DNA of 44,659 nt, taken from the NCBI GenBank assembly GCA_021154985.1, contig JAJNQE010000042.1, positions 1 to 44,659 of the forward strand. The letters are read 5' to 3'. Each line of letters starts with the position of its first letter. Position 1 is the first letter of the stretch. The notes below the pieces were generated by a model. The model was given only the letters and a program-made list of their open reading frames with translations, was not told the DNA's origin and made no database searches. A program made the position numbers and the translations under genes. Below are positions 40,848 to 44,659 of the stretch, piece by piece. The stretch comes from Hydrogenophaga sp. GTDB taxonomy: Bacteria > Pseudomonadota > Gammaproteobacteria > Burkholderiales > Burkholderiaceae_C.

Positions 40848-41439
40848 GGCCGCCTCCTGGGGATTGAACGGGGATCTGGGGGGACAAAATGGATTGCAGC
40901 CAGACTTCGGCTCCTGTGATCAGGCGACCGTTGGCGTTGAAGGTGGCATCGGCCGAATGGCCGCGCGCGGTGACCAAATAGCGGCCATTGGCCATGGGCT
41001 CGGCGATGCACTGTGGCGGTGGCACGCCCCGGGCTTCGACCCGAACCTCTGCTGCGAAGGCCATGGGCGCTGAAATCCGGTTCGCGCTGGCTGCGGACCA
41101 GTTGGCTGGTTGCGACCACAGCGCCCCGGGACTTTGGGGGGTGGCTATGGCGACTTTTCCGACTCGCGCAGCATCCGCGGGAAAGCCTTTGCCGGCGTTG
41201 TCCACCAGGTCCATGACAACCGCTTCACAGTGGCGCAGCGCTGCTTCCGCGCTCTGTTGTGCGATTTCATTGATGCGCAGGTTTTGGGCGACCACATCAT
41301 GTGTGGTGGCGCGTTTGGCGGACGACAAACCCGCAAACGTCAATACGATGAGAAGGATCAACGCAACGGGGAGGACGGCCCCCGCTTGGGGACGTCTGCT
41401 CTTCAAGCGGTTGCGGGTTCCAGGTACTGGGTATGTCAT
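40840..41439 (-). CDS. pilX: PilX-type minor pilin assembly protein
   Basis: The 199-residue product (ATG at 41439) has a short basic N-terminus and a PilX-type N-terminal helix AGAVLPVALILLIVLTFAGLSSAKRATTHDVVAQNLR. This uses a non-canonical prepilin-like segment with AGA-type entry in place of GFTLIE, as PilX proteins do. Cysteines lie at HCEAVV and PPQCIAEP. A TTG at 41457 would overlap pilW and is less likely. It follows pilW by seven bases and overlaps the pilY1 start region by eight. Confidence 0.85.
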   Translation of the reverse strand: MTYPVPGTRNRLKSRRPQAGAVLPVALILLIVLTFAGLSSAKRATTHDVVAQNLRINEIAQQSAEAALRHCEAVVMDLVDNAGKGFPADAARVGKVAIATPQSPGALWSQPANWSAASANRISAPMAFAAEVRVEARGVPPPQCIAEPMANGRYLVTARGHSADATFNANGRLITGAEVWLQSILSPQIPVQSPGGGLA

Positions 41440-41446
41440 TTGGAGT

Positions 41447-42415
41447 TCAGTTCGCAACGTTCATATGTCTGTAGGGGTTTTGCACCACGGCGCCGTTCAG
41501 TTGAAAGGTTGCGGGGACCGCTGGGCGCGCATTTCGCAGGAAAACTGTGGTGCGATACGACCTGCGCAGGAACCTGTCCACGCGGTTCTGCACCACGTCG
41601 TTGCAATCGACGAAACGACCCACATCCGCCACCTGGTTGTCGCCAAGCGGCACGGGCTGCGCGGAGCGGGCCACGAGACAGATGTGCACCGCTGCCACGC
41701 GAGACCAGTTGAGCGCGTTGTTCCCCAAGACGGGAGCGGATGCGTCAACATGGGCGGTAACCTGCTGCGGCATGAGCTGCCCTTCAGCGCTCAGGCGTGT
41801 GACGGCGTAGCGCAACTGCAGGTCTTCGATGTTCGGAATCAACGCAGAGCGTGGGTTGAAGCCGCCAGCTCCATTGCTGCCTCGGCAATACAGCGTGGGG
41901 GTGTTTGCGTTGCCGGGGTCGTTCTCGATGTAGAAACGGTTGTCGGCGATCGAGGCGTTGGCGCCGTTGCCTTGTATCGCGGCGGCAATGCCAGCCGACG
42001 TGCAATCGACAGGAAGACCGTTGTCGTTGACGCCGCTGTTGAGGTCTGTGGCTTCGTAGCGTATCGACAGCGCATCGGGTCCGTTGCCGCCGGCGCAGAT
42101 CAGTTGGTTGAACGGGTTGGTGGCGCTTGCAGCTGTGAACCCCCCGTCACAGCCAAGCAACGGAACTCCGGTGAAATTGCGGGTGCCAGCGTTTTGACCG
42201 GAGTAGCCGCTCAGGCGAATCTGTTCCTGCAGCAGTTCAATGGCCAGCGCCGCGTCCTCGTTCATCTGGGCCGTGAGGACGCTCACGCGGCTGCTGGCGG
42301 TGGTGGTGACAAAGACAGACACCACGGTGAGGATCAGGAAAAGGCCGATGACCATGGCGACGAGCAGCTCTACAAGCGTCATGCCGCGGGATGAGCGAGC
42401 GGGCAGGCTCTTCAT
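41447..42415 (-). CDS. pilW: PilW-type minor pilin
   Basis: The 322-residue product (ATG at 42415) has RGMTLVELLVAMVIGLFLILTVVSVFVTTTASSR, with Gly-Met at the cleavage and Glu5 conserved. PilW proteins are the long minor pilins of the pilus-tip complex. Many cysteines follow (LLGCDGGF, ICAGGN, VDCTSAG, YCRGSNG), and these may form disulfides in the periplasm. It lies five bases after pilV and seven before pilX. Confidence 0.9.
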   Translation of the reverse strand: MKSLPARSSRGMTLVELLVAMVIGLFLILTVVSVFVTTTASSRVSVLTAQMNEDAALAIELLQEQIRLSGYSGQNAGTRNFTGVPLLGCDGGFTAASATNPFNQLICAGGNGPDALSIRYEATDLNSGVNDNGLPVDCTSAGIAAAIQGNGANASIADNRFYIENDPGNANTPTLYCRGSNGAGGFNPRSALIPNIEDLQLRYAVTRLSAEGQLMPQQVTAHVDASAPVLGNNALNWSRVAAVHICLVARSAQPVPLGDNQVADVGRFVDCNDVVQNRVDRFLRRSYRTTVFLRNARPAVPATFQLNGAVVQNPYRHMNVAN

Positions 42416-42420
42416 GGGCT

Positions 42421-42960
42421 TCACAGGCGCACCTTGACGTAGAGGCAACTGCTGCCGTTCACGCCCACCGGACATTGCGATTCGCCGGCTGCCAACAAGG
42501 CTCCAGATGGCTCGGTGTTGACGTCTTGCCACAAGATCCAGACGTCCAGGTCGCGTGTGCCTGGTGCTCGTGTGGAGCCCACCACCGCAAGCCCTTGTGG
42601 CAAGTGATTGGCCACCCGCTGCATGAACTCGAGCTTGTCGCCCTGCGCGACATTGGTTGCCGCCGTGACATCGTTGGCGTCGGGGTCGATGGCTGGTGCG
42701 TTGGGGACGGCTTCGTTCTGCGCAATGTCATAGCTGCCGAGGTCAAACCCGTACACGTTCAACCGGGCACGTTCGGCGTACTGCGTGGCCAGTGATAGCG
42801 CCACCAGCCGCACCTGCGCGCCTTTGTTGAAGCCGATCGTGGTGGCGCTCAGCCTCGCCAAGCTCATCAAGCCAAGCGAAATGATCAGTAGCGCCACCAG
42901 CACTTCGATGAGACCGGCGCCGCACTGGAAGTTGGCAGAAGCTTGAGAACTTGTCTTCAT
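42421..42960 (-). CDS. pilV: PilV-type minor pilin
   Basis: The 179-residue product (ATG at 42960; a GTG at 42975 is possible) has the prepilin text CGAGLIEVLVALLIISLGLMSLARLS. Cleavage follows the Gly-Ala-Gly-Leu type of PilV leaders, with the Glu5 present. The C-terminus holds the pair CPVG and SSCLYVKVRL. It sits between fimT and pilW with short gaps. Confidence 0.88.
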   Translation of the reverse strand: MKTSSQASANFQCGAGLIEVLVALLIISLGLMSLARLSATTIGFNKGAQVRLVALSLATQYAERARLNVYGFDLGSYDIAQNEAVPNAPAIDPDANDVTAATNVAQGDKLEFMQRVANHLPQGLAVVGSTRAPGTRDLDVWILWQDVNTEPSGALLAAGESQCPVGVNGSSCLYVKVRL

Positions 42961-42978
42961 GGTTCGAAGCTTCACCAG

Positions 42979-43545
42979 TTAAAGCAGGGATACCCGGCCG
43001 GTGGTGTTGATCACGACACTCACCCCCCGTTGCGCTCCGGCTCCTTCGGCGAGAACGTTCACCGCGGCGTTGCCCCGGCGCAGCAAACCGTTGGGCCTGA
43101 ACTCAATTTGACCCAGCGCGATGTTCGACTGCATCTGCTGCAGTCCCATGAGAGGGCCACGCAAGACGATCACCGGCTCGGCGTTCCCAAGCGCTCTGTT
43201 GCCATCAAGATCGGAGAAAACGATCCAGCCCTGGCGCCAGTCGCTGCTGGCGGCGCCATTGGCGCAGGCCATGCCATCGAGGGTTGCGCACATCACAACA
43301 GGCCTGGACGTTCGCAAGGCTGTGGCGCGCGCCAACTGCAGATCGCCTGTGAAGTTGCTGATGGCGCTGTCGCGCCGCCAATCGGACAGCACACCTGAAA
43401 AGGAAGGAACGGCCAGCCCGACCAATATTGTCAGCAGGCTGACGCAGACGATCAATTCCACCAGCGTGACCCCACGGCTCGCACGTTGACGCAGTCGTTT
43501 GGGAGAGGTGTTCTTGGTGCTTGCGCTGGGGAGATGAGAACTCAT
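42979..43545 (-). CDS. fimT: FimT/GspH-family minor pseudopilin
   Basis: The 188-residue product has a basic leader of about 24 residues, then SRGVTLVELIVCVSLLTILVGLAVPSF, with cleavage after Gly25 and Glu5 present. GspH/FimT features follow: SGVLSDWRRDSAISNFTGDLQLARATALRTSRPVVMC, and the conserved C-terminal GRVSLL. It is the first gene of the minor-pilin run, the place of fimU/fimT in Pseudomonas. The promoter should lie in the AT-rich 43,546-43,698. Confidence 0.9.
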   Translation of the reverse strand: MSSHLPSASTKNTSPKRLRQRASRGVTLVELIVCVSLLTILVGLAVPSFSGVLSDWRRDSAISNFTGDLQLARATALRTSRPVVMCATLDGMACANGAASSDWRQGWIVFSDLDGNRALGNAEPVIVLRGPLMGLQQMQSNIALGQIEFRPNGLLRRGNAAVNVLAEGAGAQRGVSVVINTTGRVSLL

Positions 43546-43627
43546 CCAGCGAGTTTAGGATTCTTGAATAGTAATAAAGAGCTATTTCAGATGAGAAACT
43601 GGATTGAATAGATAAGCGGAGTTTCTT

Positions 43628-43639
43628 ATGCAAATGCAT
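43628..43639. promoter_or_regulatory. ATGCAAATGCAT inverted repeat before the minor-pilin operon
   Basis: The stretch 43546-43698 between fimT and the pilin remnant is clearly AT-rich (TTCTTGAATAGTAATAAAGA and similar) and should hold the fimT promoter. The clearest element is ATGCA-AA-TGCAT. No -24/-12 pair of sigma-54 type was found. Confidence 0.35.
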
Positions 43640-43698
43640 TAGACGAAGACGGTGTTGGCTGCTGACAGTGACCGTTTCCCATCTGCAAAGTCGAAGGT

Positions 43699-43923
43699 CT
43701 ACTGACTCCAGCACTCCTGTGAGCCGAGGGGCTGGGGAACTTCAGCGGTCGCCACCTGCATCCGCATACCCGCCTGATTGATGCGGTACGCTCCGCACAA
43801 GTCGCTCGACTGCGCCGCGTTGGGCAGGGCGGTGAACGTATAGGTGACACCGTCGTTGGACAACACCGCAATGACGTAGCGCCCGCCCTCCACACGCAGT
43901 ACTTCGTCGTCCCTGAAGAATCC
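43699..43923 (-). pseudogene. C-terminal remnant of a type IV pilin, cut off by the IS element
   Basis: From the TAG at 43699-43701 the frame reads, C-terminally, YVIAVLSNDGVTYTFTALPNAAQSSDLCGAY and then RINQAGMRMQ…PLGSQECWSQ. This is the tail of a PilE-like pilin, with the cysteine pair (DLCGAY, QECW). No prepilin signature (GFTLIE) is found upstream: the frame runs into antisense of a transposase gene. About 64-75 codons remain. The break must lie near 43,920-43,995. The missing N-terminal part should be on the far side of the IS, outside the window. Confidence 0.65.
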
Positions 43924-44659
43924 CCGGAGCCCGCATAAATACTGGGCTTTGGGGTGATTGCCGATGGCCGGAACTCCCAGTTTGAATTCCAATAGGTGCT
44001 GATTTCTGGGAGTTCTGCCGTGCTGTTTGCCTGTCCCGCCACCGATGATTTCTTCCGTTCGCGCATCGATCACATGATCGACCTGCGCCATCCGCTGGCC
44101 GTGCTGGCCTCGCGCATGCCCTGGCAGGATATCGAGGCACGGGTGGCCCAGGTCTTCTCTCGCAGGGGCCGCGCCGGTGTGGCCATGCCCGATCTGGATC
44201 TCTTCGGTGAACAGGTGCAGCGTGCCGCTGTTCCCAGCAACGCAGGACGCCCCCGTGTGCCGCTGCGCATCATGATCGCGCTGCTGTACCTCAAGCACGC
44301 CTTCAACGAGTCCGACGAGGGTGTCGTTGAGCGCTGGGGTGAGACGCCAACGTGGCAGTTCTTCTCGGGCCAGGCGTATTTTGAACATCGCCGCCCCTGC
44401 GACGCCACCACCCTGATCAAGTTCCGCCAACTCCTGGGTGAGGAAGGTGTCGAGGAACTGCTGGCGCAGACCATCAACGTGGCTGTTGCGCTCAAGCTGA
44501 TCAAACCGCAGGAGCTCGCCCGCGTGATCGTGGACAGCACGGTGCAACACAAGGCGATTGCCCACCCCACCGACAGCCGCTTGCTGGAGACCGCGCGCGC
44601 CAAGCTGGTGGAGGCGGCCAAGGACGCCGGGGTCGAGCTGAAGCAGACCTTTGCCAAGG
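43924..44659 (+). mobile_element. IS5-family insertion sequence, left part
   Basis: The element carries the transposase at 44020 and runs off the right edge. Its left end is not fixed: AGCCCGCATAAATACTGGGCT (about 43936-43956) contains an AGCCC/GGGCT repeat close to the junction, but the terminal inverted repeat and target duplication could not be confirmed without the other end. Confidence 0.6.
44020..44659 (+). CDS. IS5-family transposase, partial (3' end outside the window)
   Basis: A DDE transposase of the IS5 family that catalyses cut-and-paste transposition. The N-terminal text is TDDFFRSRIDHMIDLRHPLAVLASRMPW, followed by PDLDLFGEQVQR and GRPRVPLRIMIALLYLKHAFNESDEGVVERWGETPTWQFFSGQAYFEH. 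The first catalytic Asp is in VIVDSTVQHKAIAHPTDSRLLETA, characteristic of this IS5 branch. The start is uncertain: GTG at 43996 or 44020, or ATG at 44074; I use 44020. The frame is intact to the window edge, so the element may still be active. It is read opposite to the pilin remnant on its left. Confidence 0.8.
   Translation, partial: MLFACPATDDFFRSRIDHMIDLRHPLAVLASRMPWQDIEARVAQVFSRRGRAGVAMPDLDLFGEQVQRAAVPSNAGRPRVPLRIMIALLYLKHAFNESDEGVVERWGETPTWQFFSGQAYFEHRRPCDATTLIKFRQLLGEEGVEELLAQTINVAVALKLIKPQELARVIVDSTVQHKAIAHPTDSRLLETARAKLVEAAKDAGVELKQTFAK

Noticed and set aside
43936..43956. AGCCC…GGGCT as the terminal inverted repeat of the IS
   Set aside because: It is an internal repeat on one side only; a terminal repeat needs the missing right end, so the boundary was left approximate.

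Overview
The window looks like chromosome from a GC-rich betaproteobacterium of the order Burkholderiales, most likely a Comamonadaceae member (Hydrogenophaga/Acidovorax-like). Pointers are the Bug-family periplasmic receptor, the CaiB/enoyl-CoA hydratase cluster, the nusB-ribH-ribBX-ribE order beside tolQRA, and IS5-type and minor-pilin proteins of the kind seen in that family. This rests on family recognition only; no database search was possible.

Layout. Bases 1-4,000 form a less GC-rich, accessory-looking block read on the minus strand: an unrecognised 189-codon gene, an alkylation-damage reversal trio (Ogt-type methyltransferase, 2OG-Fe(II) oxygenase, AlkB), a TetR regulator and an Old Yellow Enzyme gene that runs off the left edge. 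Two near-identical 16-bp sites precede the TetR and OYE genes. Bases 3,987-4,630 hold no clear gene but contain a perfect 13-bp hairpin. Next come gabD-like SSADH (minus) and alaS (plus). Bases 9,012-17,186 hold a catabolic cluster: class III CoA-transferase, enoyl-CoA hydratase, Bug receptor and serine/alanine-glyoxylate aminotransferase on the minus strand, diverging from a GntR regulator and a GlcD-GlcF-like fused FAD/Fe-S oxidase. A repeated TTGNATACAA site lies in the divergent promoter. A plausible reading is uptake and oxidation of a 2-hydroxy acid to a 2-oxo acid such as glyoxylate, followed by transamination.

Bases 17,194-21,902 (minus) hold a small membrane protein, a glycine-rich RRM protein with its terminator, and an RNA-modification run (RluA-type pseudouridine synthase, TrmB, GluQ-RS) with a FAD oxidoreductase. 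A LysR gene then diverges from pirin, DoxX and flavodoxin genes, followed by a DUF599 membrane protein and dnaE. A small AbrB-like/Doc toxin-antitoxin pair sits between dnaE and tolA. From 36,458 down to 29,909 the minus strand is one tightly packed run: ribE, ribBX, ribH, nusB, an aminotransferase, ybgC, tolQ, tolR, tolA. Several junctions overlap as ATGA or GTGA.

Bases 36,538-43,545 are a minor-pilin operon (fimT-pilV-pilW-pilX-pilY1-pilE, minus strand). Beyond it lies the C-terminal remnant of another pilin, apparently cut off by an IS5-family element whose transposase runs off the right edge.

I found no rRNA, tRNA, CRISPR array or clearly new multi-gene system. The least explained items are the 189-codon gene and its gene-poor flank, the inverted repeat carrying both candidate DUF599 start codons, and the substrate of the glyoxylate-type cluster.
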